Of a stretch of 64,000 nucleotides of DNA, positions 57,044-63,765 are shown piece after piece; the first letter of the stretch is position 1; every line of letters starts with the position of its first letter. Location of the stretch: positions 62,001 through 126,000 of the IMG/VR virus record IMGVR_UViG_3300044701_003269; one strand, given 5' to 3'. This DNA comes from a virus. Under the pieces are notes generated by a model, which saw only the letters and a program-made list of their open reading frames with translations, had not been told where the DNA came from and searched no databases. The translations under genes were made by a program, and so were the position numbers.

Positions 57044-57299
57044 AGAAATCCTAGAAGAATACGGACAGGAAGTATTAGATACTTACTACGAACTCTTCCC
57101 AGATAAAAACCTATCAAAGTTCCCTGACCGTTTCTGTGGCCCTGTTGGTGATTATGCTGACTTTGTGTTAGACTGTTATCATTCAACTGGTAGTGATGAG
57201 TTAGAAAGTATTGAAGACTTTGAGAACGGAGTCTTTCAAGAGTATTACTATTACTGCCACAATACCAACACTGGATTTGTATTTTATAATGAACGATGA
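57033..57299 (+). CDS. Acidic early protein, 88 aa
   Basis: The ATG at 57033 overlaps the previous gene by 11 bp. The product (TLEEILEEYGQEVLDTYYEL) is strongly acidic, with a conserved-looking FPDRFCGPVGDYADFVLDCY and SIEDFENGVFQEYYYYCHNT. The FCGPVGDYADFVLD segment resembles a common phage hypothetical of antirestriction-like size, not enough to name. Function unknown. Confidence 0.67.
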   Translation: MTLEEILEEYGQEVLDTYYELFPDKNLSKFPDRFCGPVGDYADFVLDCYHSTGSDELESIEDFENGVFQEYYYYCHNTNTGFVFYNER

Positions 57300-57481
57300 C
57301 TGAACGCAACTTTACCAAAGAACTCTTATACACATATTATAATGATATGGAAGGTGGAGATGATGTTGAGAGTATTGACTATCGTTCTCTAATTCACATT
57401 ATCACTGAACTTTGTGATAGAATAGAGCAGTTGGAGAAGGACAATGAACTACGGAAATCTTATGATTGGAGAGGGGTATGA
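57296..57481 (+). CDS. Small early protein, 61 aa
   Basis: Starts in an ATGA overlap. It has an acidic, helical C-terminus (RSLIHIITELCDRIEQLEKD). It ends in an ATGA overlap with the next gene. No family recognised. Confidence 0.62.
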   Translation: MTERNFTKELLYTYYNDMEGGDDVESIDYRSLIHIITELCDRIEQLEKDNELRKSYDWRGV

Positions 57482-57717
57482 CTGAAGAAGATAAGTATGC
57501 TCTCAAAGAGTTATTCCGTGGTTTTGGTGTATTTGCTGGTGCCTCTGCTGTCTTTATCGTTATTATTCTTGTGCTTTCTTACTTTGCCTCAGGTGGTGAG
57601 CCATTGAAACCATCTTTTGAAGTAGTTGATGAATACAAAGGATGTGATGTAGTAAGATATGCTCCACATCAGGCAGCAGAGTACAAGTATTTCCTCTATT
57701 GTGAGAAGAATAAATGA
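57478..57717 (+). CDS. Small membrane protein, 79 aa
   Basis: The ATG at 57478 overlaps the previous stop. A membrane segment is clear at residues 18-37 (FAGASAVFIVIILVLSYFAS), followed by a short soluble domain (EVVDEYKGCDVVRYAPHQAA, KYFLYCEK) with two cysteines. The VVDEYKGCDVVRY ... FLYCEK pattern is a frequent cyanophage membrane protein. Probably single-pass with the soluble part outside. Confidence 0.72.
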   Translation: MTEEDKYALKELFRGFGVFAGASAVFIVIILVLSYFASGGEPLKPSFEVVDEYKGCDVVRYAPHQAAEYKYFLYCEKNK

Positions 57718-58358
57718 ATGAAGATATGCCTTGGGTCAATCTCACTCAAGAAGAAATAAAAGAACTTCGTAACAAAAAACACGAACTCACTGAATACGGC
57801 AAACAGAGATTGAAAGATCTTATGAATAATGACTTAACCTTTAAAACTAATGGGAAAGAAACATTCAGTATTCCTTCTCAAACTCTTGGAAATCTTACTC
57901 TTGGAACCAAAACACCTGAAACTAAACTTGAAGTAAAGGAAATGAGCCACGAAGAGATGTTAGAAGAGGCAGCACGAAGAGAAGCAGAAAATAAGGCACT
58001 TGCTGCTCTCGATGAACTCTATGAGAAGCACGGTGATGCTATGCTGAAACTTGCTGAGATTGAGAAGGAAGAATGGGAACGCAAAGAACGCAGTGACACT
58101 GTGCTGCGACGGTATAATCACTTCTACAATGAAGAATGTTCTGGTCTTCCTCACGGCACACCAATAACCCCAGAACATATGCAAGCAATGGCACTTGAAT
58201 GTATGATTGATGCTCTCCTTTGTGAGAATATGAATGTAGAGTATAATGCTATTGCTATTGATGATATTAAGGATTTGATTGCACGATTATATCAACAGAG
58301 TAATGAGTTTCTAAAGAGAGTACAAGAATTCAAAGATAGTGCTGATGGAGTAGCATAA
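57714..58358 (+). CDS. Early protein with coiled coil, 214 aa
   Basis: A 214-residue product with long charged helices (EEIKELRNKKHELTEYGKQR; MLEEAARREAENKALAALDE; LKLAEIEKEEWERKERSDTV). The middle has TFSIPSQTLGNLTLGTKTPE, a beta-turn-like insertion. The C-terminal part is helical (IDDIKDLIARLYQQSNEFLK). Coiled-coil content suggests an oligomeric adaptor. It overlaps its neighbours by 4 and 1 bp. Function unknown. Confidence 0.68.
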   Translation: MNEDMPWVNLTQEEIKELRNKKHELTEYGKQRLKDLMNNDLTFKTNGKETFSIPSQTLGNLTLGTKTPETKLEVKEMSHEEMLEEAARREAENKALAALDELYEKHGDAMLKLAEIEKEEWERKERSDTVLRRYNHFYNEECSGLPHGTPITPEHMQAMALECMIDALLCENMNVEYNAIAIDDIKDLIARLYQQSNEFLKRVQEFKDSADGVA

Positions 58359-58513
58359 TGGACCTCACATTTAGACAACACATTTTGTTATTATCTGCAA
58401 TCACGGTATTTTATGATGAGGTTGCAAAGACTGATAATTCTGAAATGAAACACGAAATTATGGAACTTGCTGATATTATCCAAGAGTCCGCAGAGAAGAT
58501 GAAAAATGCCTGA
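58358..58513 (+). CDS. Small helical early protein, 51 aa
   Basis: The ATG shares one base with the previous stop. LTFRQHILLLSAITVFYDEV then KHEIMELADIIQESAEKMKN form two helices. It overlaps the next gene by 8 bp. Confidence 0.6.
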   Translation: MDLTFRQHILLLSAITVFYDEVAKTDNSEMKHEIMELADIIQESAEKMKNA

Positions 58514-58778
58514 AATAGACATATCAAAAGTTCTTATAGAAGGTGATACTGCAACCATTATGGGTGTAGAATATAAAAGAATGGAGAACAAAATGAGTCG
58601 CTTCACTGAAAATCCTGATGAGATTGTGTTGAAGAATATTGATCTATTTCACCTGGAAAGTATGAATGAAAGAACACTATGGATTGGTGTATATGGTAAG
58701 GATGGTAAAATCTATCACTTAAACATTTCTGCAGATGGTGATAAACTAAAATACTATTGGAGTCAAGAGGCACCATAA
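58506..58778 (+). CDS. Small early protein, 90 aa
   Basis: The last gene of the first array. A short beta start (EIDISKVLIEGDTATIMGVE) is followed by NIDLFHLESMNERTLWIGVY and GKDGKIYHLNISADGDKLKY, together a beta-rich compact domain. It ends 11 bp before an inverted repeat that encloses a terminator. No family recognised. Confidence 0.65.
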   Translation: MPEIDISKVLIEGDTATIMGVEYKRMENKMSRFTENPDEIVLKNIDLFHLESMNERTLWIGVYGKDGKIYHLNISADGDKLKYYWSQEAP

Positions 58779-58809
58779 ATAACAATACCTGTAAGTCGCA
58801 TTATAGGTG

Positions 58810-58835
58810 GAAAAGGTGCTTTCGGGCACCTTTTC
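58810..58835 (+). terminator. Intrinsic terminator
   Basis: Stem GAAAAGGTGC/GCACCTTTTC with a 6-nt loop. It ends the first small-gene array. The terminator after the homing endonuclease gene (59511) has a related GGCAC/GTGCC core. Confidence 0.85.
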
Positions 58836-58838
58836 TTA

Positions 58839-58846
58839 TATAAATA
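58839..58846 (+). promoter_or_regulatory. Late-promoter box (exact TATAAATA)
   Basis: An exact T4-type late box, 25 bp before the homing endonuclease ATG. It is the only clear late box among the early arrays. Confidence 0.68.
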
Positions 58847-58871
58847 GTATTGCGACTTACAGAGTAGAACT

Positions 58872-59489
58872 ATGACTTCACAAAGTCCAAGAATATACAC
58901 ATATAAGATTACCTTTGAAGAAGTTCCTTACTATTACTATGGAGTTCATAAGGAAAAAAAGTTTGATGAGGAGTATTGGGGAACACCAGTAACAAATAAA
59001 TGGTGTTGGGAACTTTATACACCAAAGAAACAAATATTGGAAGTGTTTGATTATACTGATAATGGATGGGTGGAAGCAAATAGAATTGAAAAAATAATAA
59101 TCAAACAATTTTATAATACAGATAGATGGTGTTTGAATGAAAGTTGTGGTGGGGATATTTCGTTAGATATAAGAAGAAAAACTGGTAAAATAATCGGTAA
59201 AATGGTAGGCAAGAAAAATGCTAAAAGAAACAAAGAACTTGGTGTTGCTATTTTTTCACTCACACCAGAACAATTGAGTGAAAATGGTAAAAAAGGAGCA
59301 GCAAAAGTAAAAGAACTTGGTCTTGGGATATTTGGAATGACTATGGAGCAAAAATTAAATGCCGCAAAAACTACAAACTCTCAAAGGTGGATGTGTGTTG
59401 AAACTGGTTTTATTACATCTTCTGGACCACTTACCAGATATCAACAAAAAAGAAATATAGACACTTCTAAACGAGTTAGAATATCATAA
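58872..59489 (+). CDS. GIY-YIG-type homing endonuclease with NUMOD-like tail, 205 aa
   Basis: The N-terminus has the cyanophage form of the GIY-YIG core: YKITFEEVPYYYYGVHKEKK (strand pair YYYY-G at 20-24), EEYWGTPVTNKWCW, then WVEANRIEKIII with acidic residues at E69 and E73, and WCLNESCGGDISLD. The tail has repeated basic helix-turn units (GKKNAKRNKELGV; GKKGAAKVKELGLG) of the NUMOD3 type and ends QRWMCVETGFITSSGPLTRY, a DNA-contact module. It is free-standing, not in an intron, with its own late box and terminator, inserted between two early arrays. Residue identity supports the family; activity is not shown. Confidence 0.82.
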   Translation: MTSQSPRIYTYKITFEEVPYYYYGVHKEKKFDEEYWGTPVTNKWCWELYTPKKQILEVFDYTDNGWVEANRIEKIIIKQFYNTDRWCLNESCGGDISLDIRRKTGKIIGKMVGKKNAKRNKELGVAIFSLTPEQLSENGKKGAAKVKELGLGIFGMTMEQKLNAAKTTNSQRWMCVETGFITSSGPLTRYQQKRNIDTSKRVRIS

Positions 59490-59510
59490 GGACACTTGAA
59501 GAACTGGCAT

Positions 59511-59536
59511 AAAGGCACTTTACAGGTGCCCTTTTT
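59511..59536 (+). terminator. Intrinsic terminator with overlapping -35 box
   Basis: Stem GGCAC/GTGCC extended by A-T pairs, with a 7-nt loop and a T-run. The loop carries TTTACA, which is the -35 of the promoter for the next array. Confidence 0.78.
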
Positions 59537-59547
59537 GATGATATTAT
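59519..59547 (+). promoter_or_regulatory. Sigma70-type promoter within terminator
   Basis: TTTACA (59519-59524), a 17-bp spacer and TATTAT (59542-59547), each 5 of 6 matches. It drives the second small-gene array from 59570. Confidence 0.65.
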
Positions 59548-59569
59548 ACTTTTATAAGCAACCAAACTG

Positions 59570-59743
59570 ATGAACTACCTTTGTCTTGTTGATGGTCTTG
59601 TTGAGTATAGTAGCACCAGTTTGACTGATTTTGCTCATTACCAACTGATGTATGCCGAAGAACATCGTGATGCTAATGTAGAGTATCTTACTCTGACCGA
59701 TGAAGAGTTTGATGCTTTGTTCCCTGTGGAGGATGAAGAGTGA
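59570..59743 (+). CDS. Small acidic early protein, 57 aa
   Basis: NYLCLVDGLVEYSSTSLTDF then EHRDANVEYLTLTDEEFDAL, a mixed beta/helix acidic product. First gene of the second early array, 22 bp after the -10 box. It ends in a GTGA overlap with the next gene. Confidence 0.62.
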   Translation: MNYLCLVDGLVEYSSTSLTDFAHYQLMYAEEHRDANVEYLTLTDEEFDALFPVEDEE

Positions 59744-60078
59744 GACTTGAAGAACCAACAAAATGGGAATATTTCCTTGATGGTTTCCGCAACATTCTGT
59801 GTATTATTGATTGTTATAATGACGGTGATGAATGGGGTTATGATGAGTTCTGGGAAAGTTTAAGTATTGGTTGGTATAGAGAATATATCTTTCCTTATGA
59901 TGACCCATACAATCTAACTATCAGCCCAGAACGTAAGTTGAGATTAGCACAAGAACTACCAACATTTTATGTTTCAGAAGAAGCATATGATGAACTGATA
60001 GAAGCAATTAATAGTCCTCCAAAACCATCACAGGGACTGATTAACCTTATGAACCGTAAAGTACCTTGGGAAGAATGA
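59740..60078 (+). CDS. Early protein with DUF1778-like C-terminal motif, 112 aa
   Basis: GTG start in a GTGA overlap. The N-terminal 70 residues are aromatic and acidic (NILCIIDCYNDGDEWGYDEF). The last 40 (FYVSEEAYDELIEAINSPPK, PSQGLINLMNRKVPWEE) resemble the C-terminus of DUF1778-type antitoxins, where a disordered PPKP ... L ... PWE segment wraps the GNAT toxin. Here there is no N-terminal ribbon-helix-helix, so it may mimic only the toxin-binding tail. This is a resemblance by eye, not proof of an antitoxin. Confidence 0.6.
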   Translation: MRLEEPTKWEYFLDGFRNILCIIDCYNDGDEWGYDEFWESLSIGWYREYIFPYDDPYNLTISPERKLRLAQELPTFYVSEEAYDELIEAINSPPKPSQGLINLMNRKVPWEE

Positions 60079-60248
60079 CTGATAAATCTAAAATGTTCTA
60101 CAACATTTGGTGTTGTGCTTATAACCGACGAACACTATATAAAGGAACTGCAAGAGAACACAGAGAACACGAAACCGTGAGAATGTGTTTAGATATGAAA
60201 GACGTGAAGTTCTATCAGTTTGATACAGAAAGACCGCACTACATCTAA
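60075..60248 (+). CDS. Small early protein, 57 aa
   Basis: The ATG at 60075 overlaps the previous gene by 4 bp. A basic, Cys-containing product (FYNIWCCAYNRRTLYKGTAR, then EHREHETVRMCLDMKD). It resembles the 55-aa protein at 62144 in layout (W xx xxR xxY ... REH), so the two may be distant paralogues. Ends in a TAATG junction. Confidence 0.62.
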   Translation: MTDKSKMFYNIWCCAYNRRTLYKGTAREHREHETVRMCLDMKDVKFYQFDTERPHYI

Positions 60249-60547
60249 TGACCTGGCCTCAATACATCTTCCAACACCTTATACCAACTTGGTTCTTTTC
60301 CTTTAAGCATAACTTTAGGATTTGGAGTGACTTGATGACTTCAAATTATGAGAGTTATGCACTAATGCGAGAAGATGACCCAGAGGAAGAATGTAAAGAA
60401 TGGTTCTGGACTTCTCTGAATGAAGACGACACATATTCAAAAGATTTTCTTGAGTATCTACAGCAAATGGTAGATGATATTGAAAGTGGAAAGGTTAAGA
60501 CTTATACTTTAGATGAGATAAGTGACCTTTTTAAGGAGGAAGACTGA
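60248..60547 (+). CDS. Early protein, 99 aa
   Basis: An aromatic N-terminus (TWPQYIFQHLIPTWFFSFKH) is followed by an acidic helical part (DDPEEECKEWFWTSLNEDDT, DDIESGKVKTYTLDEISDLF). The first 22 residues may associate with membrane. One-base overlaps with both neighbours. No family recognised. Confidence 0.64.
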   Translation: MTWPQYIFQHLIPTWFFSFKHNFRIWSDLMTSNYESYALMREDDPEEECKEWFWTSLNEDDTYSKDFLEYLQQMVDDIESGKVKTYTLDEISDLFKEED

Positions 60548-60942
60548 TGGGAATGTATGATACTATCCGTTCTTCATATGACTTGGGAGAACAATTTACA
60601 AATGTAGAGTTACAAACAAAGGATATTGAAGAATGTTATGGTGGCACAATGACTGACTACTGGATAGACCCAGCAGGTTATTTGTGGTGCGGTGATTATA
60701 CTAACACTGCTGCTATGGAAATCTATGAGGAAGGACACCCAAAGTATAATGCTGATAAGTCGTGGTTGAACTTTGAGTGGATACCTACAGGAATTCACGG
60801 TAAGTATAGAGTTCATCCAATTACAAAATACGTAGAGATTTACGCTGCTAAATGGGACGGTGAATGGGCTGACTGGCCCCGTTGCAGAATCCACTTCAAG
60901 TATGGTAGAGTGGTTGAGCACGAACATCTCCCCAGAAATTGA
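60547..60942 (+). CDS. Conserved phage protein, 131 aa
   Basis: Begins GMYDTIRSSYDLGEQFTNVE, a well-known opening of a phage hypothetical family in which a metal-like CYGGTMTDYWIDPAGYLW and RVHPITKYVEIYAAKWDGEW follow, and it ends RCRIHFKYGRVVEHEHLP. Broad distribution suggests a real family but the function is unknown. An AAGGAGG ribosome-binding site precedes it. Confidence 0.76.
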   Translation: MGMYDTIRSSYDLGEQFTNVELQTKDIEECYGGTMTDYWIDPAGYLWCGDYTNTAAMEIYEEGHPKYNADKSWLNFEWIPTGIHGKYRVHPITKYVEIYAAKWDGEWADWPRCRIHFKYGRVVEHEHLPRN

Positions 60943-61256
60943 TTTCTACAGAACTATTCCCCTACGAAAATCACCCATACAGATTAGAGTTTGGTGAAAA
61001 GAAAAACCCTACAGTCTGTTTCTTTTCGTGTGAAGAACACTTGCAAAAATACCTCACACGGTATAAACTGGATGAGAGAACTATTAAACTTGATTACCGT
61101 GATGGAGAACCCGTTGAGTCTGGTAAAAAACAGCAGAACAGTATACAGAAAAGACCTAGAAAGACCAGTGACCGAAGTTCTGGTACAAGTAAAGGACGAA
61201 CCACCCTCGTGGATTCCCCTAGAAACACTACTAGCCCTACAAAGCGTAAGAAATGA
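60939..61256 (+). CDS. Early protein, 105 aa, TTG start
   Basis: No ATG precedes the conserved-looking part (LFPYENHPYRLEFGEKKNPT, VCFFSCEEHLQKYLTRYKLD), so the TTG at 60939, overlapping the previous stop by 4 bp, is the probable start. The C-terminal 40 residues are very basic and Ser/Thr-rich (RKTSDRSSGTSKGRTT), likely disordered and nucleic-acid binding. Overlaps the next gene by 4 bp. Confidence 0.6.
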   Translation: MISTELFPYENHPYRLEFGEKKNPTVCFFSCEEHLQKYLTRYKLDERTIKLDYRDGEPVESGKKQQNSIQKRPRKTSDRSSGTSKGRTTLVDSPRNTTSPTKRKK

Positions 61257-61420
61257 CATCCAAAACTAATCTTATTCTTGCTCTGCAGCAAGTAGAAAAC
61301 ATTGGTAATCTTGTGCGAGAGAATAACTATGAAGCATTTTTTACTTCACATCTTTTGCCTATTAAATTTGAACTTGAACGACAACTAACACTACAAAAGA
61401 ATGGAAAAGAAACTATATGA
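61253..61420 (+). CDS. Small helical early protein, 55 aa
   Basis: ATGA overlap start. TSKTNLILALQQVENIGNLV then FTSHLLPIKFELERQLTLQK, a helical peptide. Overlaps the next gene by 20 bp. Confidence 0.6.
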   Translation: MTSKTNLILALQQVENIGNLVRENNYEAFFTSHLLPIKFELERQLTLQKNGKETI

Positions 61421-61607
61421 TGATGCCTTCTATGTGGAGGAAAAGAAGTATGGGCTTTGGACCTCATCAGATAAAGAAGGTAATGGTATTATCACATCAC
61501 TAACTGAGGAGCAGTGTGTTAGGTCTACACGATGGTATTTGAAAGCAAAGCAGGAGGGATTTGAGGAAACGCAAACATACGATGGCGAAGTAGGAGGCAA
61601 ACTCTAA
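61401..61607 (+). CDS. Small conserved early protein, 68 aa
   Basis: EKKLYDDAFYVEEKKYGLWT, then SLTEEQCVRSTRWYLKAKQE and EGFEETQTYDGEVGGKL. This style, with a YGLWTS strand, RxYLKxKQEGFE helix and GxVGGKL end, recurs in cyanophage genomes. Function unknown. It overlaps the gene before by 20 bp. Confidence 0.68.
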   Translation: MEKKLYDDAFYVEEKKYGLWTSSDKEGNGIITSLTEEQCVRSTRWYLKAKQEGFEETQTYDGEVGGKL

Positions 61608-61617
61608 ATATCAGAAG

Positions 61618-61842
61618 ATGCCTATTCTTCGGATGGAAGAACTGCATAAAGGAGATACCGTTAAGTTTGTTGGTTGCTCCAAAGAACAGATAAACTGGGG
61701 CAACAATGATGACCCAAATAAACTACTTTTCGTTGGTGATAAGTATATCATTGAAAAAGTAGAAGTCCATTCATACCACACAAAATTGACACTTCGCGGT
61801 GTTTATGGTAGATTTAACTCAACTTGTTTTAAAAAAGTATGA
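61618..61842 (+). CDS. Small SH3-like early protein, 74 aa
   Basis: An SH3-like barrel is suggested by PILRMEELHKGDTVKFVGCS, LLFVGDKYIIEKVEVHSYHT and KLTLRGVYGRFNSTCFKKV, a typical five-strand order with a KGDxVKF start. Possible nucleic-acid or protein binder. Overlaps the next gene by 4 bp. Confidence 0.65.
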   Translation: MPILRMEELHKGDTVKFVGCSKEQINWGNNDDPNKLLFVGDKYIIEKVEVHSYHTKLTLRGVYGRFNSTCFKKV

Positions 61843-61973
61843 CTACAAGAACTTTTATTGACAAAAATGGAAACAGTTGGGAGTGGGAAGAAACTCCCGA
61901 AACTGTTGAAGCACTCAAACAATTACATAATACTGTGAAGCAAGTAAATGAACAGCAAACCACTAACGCCTGA
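61839..61973 (+). CDS. Small early protein, 44 aa
   Basis: ATGA overlap start. TTRTFIDKNGNSWEWEETPE is a beta-hairpin, followed by a helix (ALKQLHNTVKQVNEQQ). The pattern FIDxxGNxWxWxETPE recurs in small phage proteins. Overlaps the next gene by 26 bp. Confidence 0.6.
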   Translation: MTTRTFIDKNGNSWEWEETPETVEALKQLHNTVKQVNEQQTTNA

Positions 61974-62178
61974 AGAAGTCCAGGTAGCAGCAGAGCAATT
62001 CTTTCCACTATTTGATATTGTTCGCAATCGTATGCCCGAAAGTGCTACTATAGAAGACACACTGAAAGTAATGGAAACTGTCTGTGGTCTCGCACACAAA
62101 CTTCGAGCAGAGGAAGAGAAAATCAAGTTCGGATTTAATAAGAATGAAACTAACACCGAACCAGCAACTGTGGGCTGA
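61948..62178 (+). CDS. Helical early protein, 76 aa
   Basis: SKPLTPEEVQVAAEQFFPLF then SATIEDTLKVMETVCGLAHK, a helical product with a charged end. Overlaps the previous gene by 26 bp and the next by 35 bp. No family recognised. Confidence 0.62.
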   Translation: MNSKPLTPEEVQVAAEQFFPLFDIVRNRMPESATIEDTLKVMETVCGLAHKLRAEEEKIKFGFNKNETNTEPATVG

Positions 62179-62311
62179 TGTGTTTAGATGTGCTGTCTAT
62201 CGGTCTAATCTTTACTTTGAAGAGAAAGACCTTGATAGGCACGCAAGAGAGCACACAACAGCAATTTTAGCACTTCAAAAGGGTGAAAAATTTTGGATGA
62301 AATTTCTGTAG
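62144..62311 (+). CDS. Small basic early protein, 55 aa
   Basis: The ATG at 62144 is chosen because the upstream in-frame part overlaps the neighbour heavily. KLTPNQQLWADVFRCAVYRS, then DRHAREHTTAILALQKGEKF. The layout resembles the protein at 60075 (REH and Cys-Tyr-Arg positions). Function unknown. Confidence 0.58.
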   Translation: MKLTPNQQLWADVFRCAVYRSNLYFEEKDLDRHAREHTTAILALQKGEKFWMKFL

Positions 62312-62463
62312 AGTATCAATACCACGTTTTTGATGAAACAACTCCTTGGTATGAATGGTTAATGTATTGTGAAATCTGCCATCAATTAGACGTTCCAGGT
62401 CAACCTTCCCTGGGACGTTTTATGGCATATCGTAGATATTTAAAATCTGTTGGATTATTATAA
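62293..62463 (+). CDS. Small early protein, 56 aa, TTG start
   Basis: No ATG precedes DEISVEYQYHVFDETTPWYE, so the TTG at 62293 is proposed; it overlaps the previous gene by 19 bp. The end is GQPSLGRFMAYRRYLKSVGL, a helical, winged-helix-like tail. It ends in a TAATG junction. Low support. Confidence 0.5.
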   Translation: MDEISVEYQYHVFDETTPWYEWLMYCEICHQLDVPGQPSLGRFMAYRRYLKSVGLL

Positions 62464-62687
62464 TGATTCGTAAATTTATCAAATGGTTTATCACACCTTC
62501 ACCTAAGCCTATTGTTGAAGATGTTGACTTGTATGCTAAAATTGTAGAACTTGAGAATCGGATTGCAGACCTAGAATGTGAAAATGTGGAGACATCAAAT
62601 TGTCTTTATGAACTATCAAATCATATTGAGGCAGTTGATGCTCGTATAGATATTTTGTCCGTTGAAGCATTTACAAAAAATGTATGA
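62463..62687 (+). CDS. Small coiled-coil early protein, 74 aa
   Basis: A basic N-terminus (IRKFIKWFITPSPKPIVEDV) followed by heptad-like DLYAKIVELENRIADLECEN. Probably an amphipathic or membrane-touching start joined to a dimeric coil. Overlaps the next gene by 8 bp. Confidence 0.62.
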   Translation: MIRKFIKWFITPSPKPIVEDVDLYAKIVELENRIADLECENVETSNCLYELSNHIEAVDARIDILSVEAFTKNV

Positions 62688-62853
62688 ACTCGACGATTTT
62701 GAAAAAGCACTGTCACATTTTGGAAAAAGAGTTGAAATCATTATTGCACTTGAAATGGGTGGAAAGTTAAATGCTGAAGCTGCTTACAAGAATATTAAAT
62801 ATGAACTCAGAGAACTCAAAAAACTTAGAAAGAAGCACAACAAGGAGATGTAG
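62680..62853 (+). CDS. Small helical early protein, 57 aa
   Basis: YELDDFEKALSHFGKRVEII then ELRELKKLRKKHNKEM, a basic helical end. Overlaps neighbours by 8 and 53 bp. No family recognised. Confidence 0.58.
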   Translation: MYELDDFEKALSHFGKRVEIIIALEMGGKLNAEAAYKNIKYELRELKKLRKKHNKEM

Positions 62854-62971
62854 TAATTGTGGTGAAGTAAAACCACTTGATGAAAATCACTACCAACCTC
62901 TAAAACATTTCAAAGAACACTTTTCGTTCTATTGCAACGAGTGTAACAAACCCAAACCCAAAGAAGATTGA
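62801..62971 (+). CDS. Small zinc-ribbon protein, 56 aa
   Basis: The ATG at 62801 starts NSENSKNLERSTTRRCSNCG, then YCNECNKPKPKED. Two Cys pairs (CSNC at the start, CNEC at the end) spaced about 25 residues form a zinc-ribbon pattern. It overlaps the previous gene by 53 bp. It could bind DNA, RNA or a polymerase. Confidence 0.66.
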   Translation: MNSENSKNLERSTTRRCSNCGEVKPLDENHYQPLKHFKEHFSFYCNECNKPKPKED

Positions 62972-62973
62972 TT

Positions 62974-63765
62974 ATGACTGACTTTGATTATAAAAAGTAT
63001 TCACTTGAAAAACTTGAAACTTGGGTGAGAGATGCTGTGTCTTCTGCAGAAGCATCTCCGCACGAAATTTATGAAACCATCACAAAAGTTGTGAAGGACG
63101 AATACTATTACTTCAAAAACCAAACAAGTCGTCTTTATGAACTTCTTAGTTTATTGAATGGTTTTGGTAAGAGTCAATATGAATCTATTTCTGACCCTGA
63201 CTTGTGGGATACTATTAAAGATAGAGAATATTATGAAGGATGGGATTATAAATTAACTTGTGATAAAGATGATAAGTCTCCCGAGTGTCAAAAAGCCTGG
63301 AATGATTTCTGGGAAGAGAACTATTATCCTGAAGAACATTCGCAATACTCTAAAGAAACAGTAGATGATGGTATGCGTCCTTGGGGTCATAGTGATTTGG
63401 AATATCTTGCCAACTCTGTTCTAACTGAAGACCGCATTAGTAATTTTCCTGGAGAACAATACTCTGAAGAAGAACTAAACGCGATGTGTGATAGAGCAGC
63501 ATCGCAACAAGAGAAAGAAAAGTGCCGTGAATATAACCTACGGGAAGCAGAGTATTATGATAAGAGAGCAAAGCTTGACGCAGAGCAAGATAAAGTGGTA
63601 AAATGGCAACTACCTGTTGAAGTTGACGGATTAACTGGTGATTGTTTTATTCAATTCCCAGATGATTTGTTGGAAGCAGCGAATCTAAAAGAAGGCGACC
63701 AAGTAGAATGGGTTGACCTTAAAAATGGTAATTATGAATTGAGGAAAGTAAATGGCACTAAGTGA
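62974..63765 (+). CDS. Early protein with AbrB-like C-terminal domain, 263 aa
   Basis: The ATG at 62974 is preferred over a TTG 6 bp upstream. The N-terminal 70 residues are helical (KYSLEKLETWVRDAVSSAEA). The middle contains an acidic aromatic segment with Cys pairs (KLTCDKDDKSPECQKAWNDF; NAMCDRAASQQEKEKCREYN). The last 50 residues (WQLPVEVDGLTGDCFIQFPD, DLLEAANLKEGDQVEWVDLK) match the swapped-hairpin AbrB/SpoVT domain: a PxxLxxxANLKEGDxVE pattern. This usually binds DNA as a dimer and suggests a regulator of transcription. Confidence 0.75.
   Translation: MTDFDYKKYSLEKLETWVRDAVSSAEASPHEIYETITKVVKDEYYYFKNQTSRLYELLSLLNGFGKSQYESISDPDLWDTIKDREYYEGWDYKLTCDKDDKSPECQKAWNDFWEENYYPEEHSQYSKETVDDGMRPWGHSDLEYLANSVLTEDRISNFPGEQYSEEELNAMCDRAASQQEKEKCREYNLREAEYYDKRAKLDAEQDKVVKWQLPVEVDGLTGDCFIQFPDDLLEAANLKEGDQVEWVDLKNGNYELRKVNGTK

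Larger units (their letters stand above)
58789..58862. repeat. 12-bp inverted repeat enclosing a terminator
   Basis: CTGTAAGTCGCA (58789-58800) and TGCGACTTACAG (58851-58862) are perfect reverse complements. Between them lie the terminator 58810-58835 and the late box 58839-58846. The repeat sits directly upstream of the homing endonuclease gene. Confidence 0.85.
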
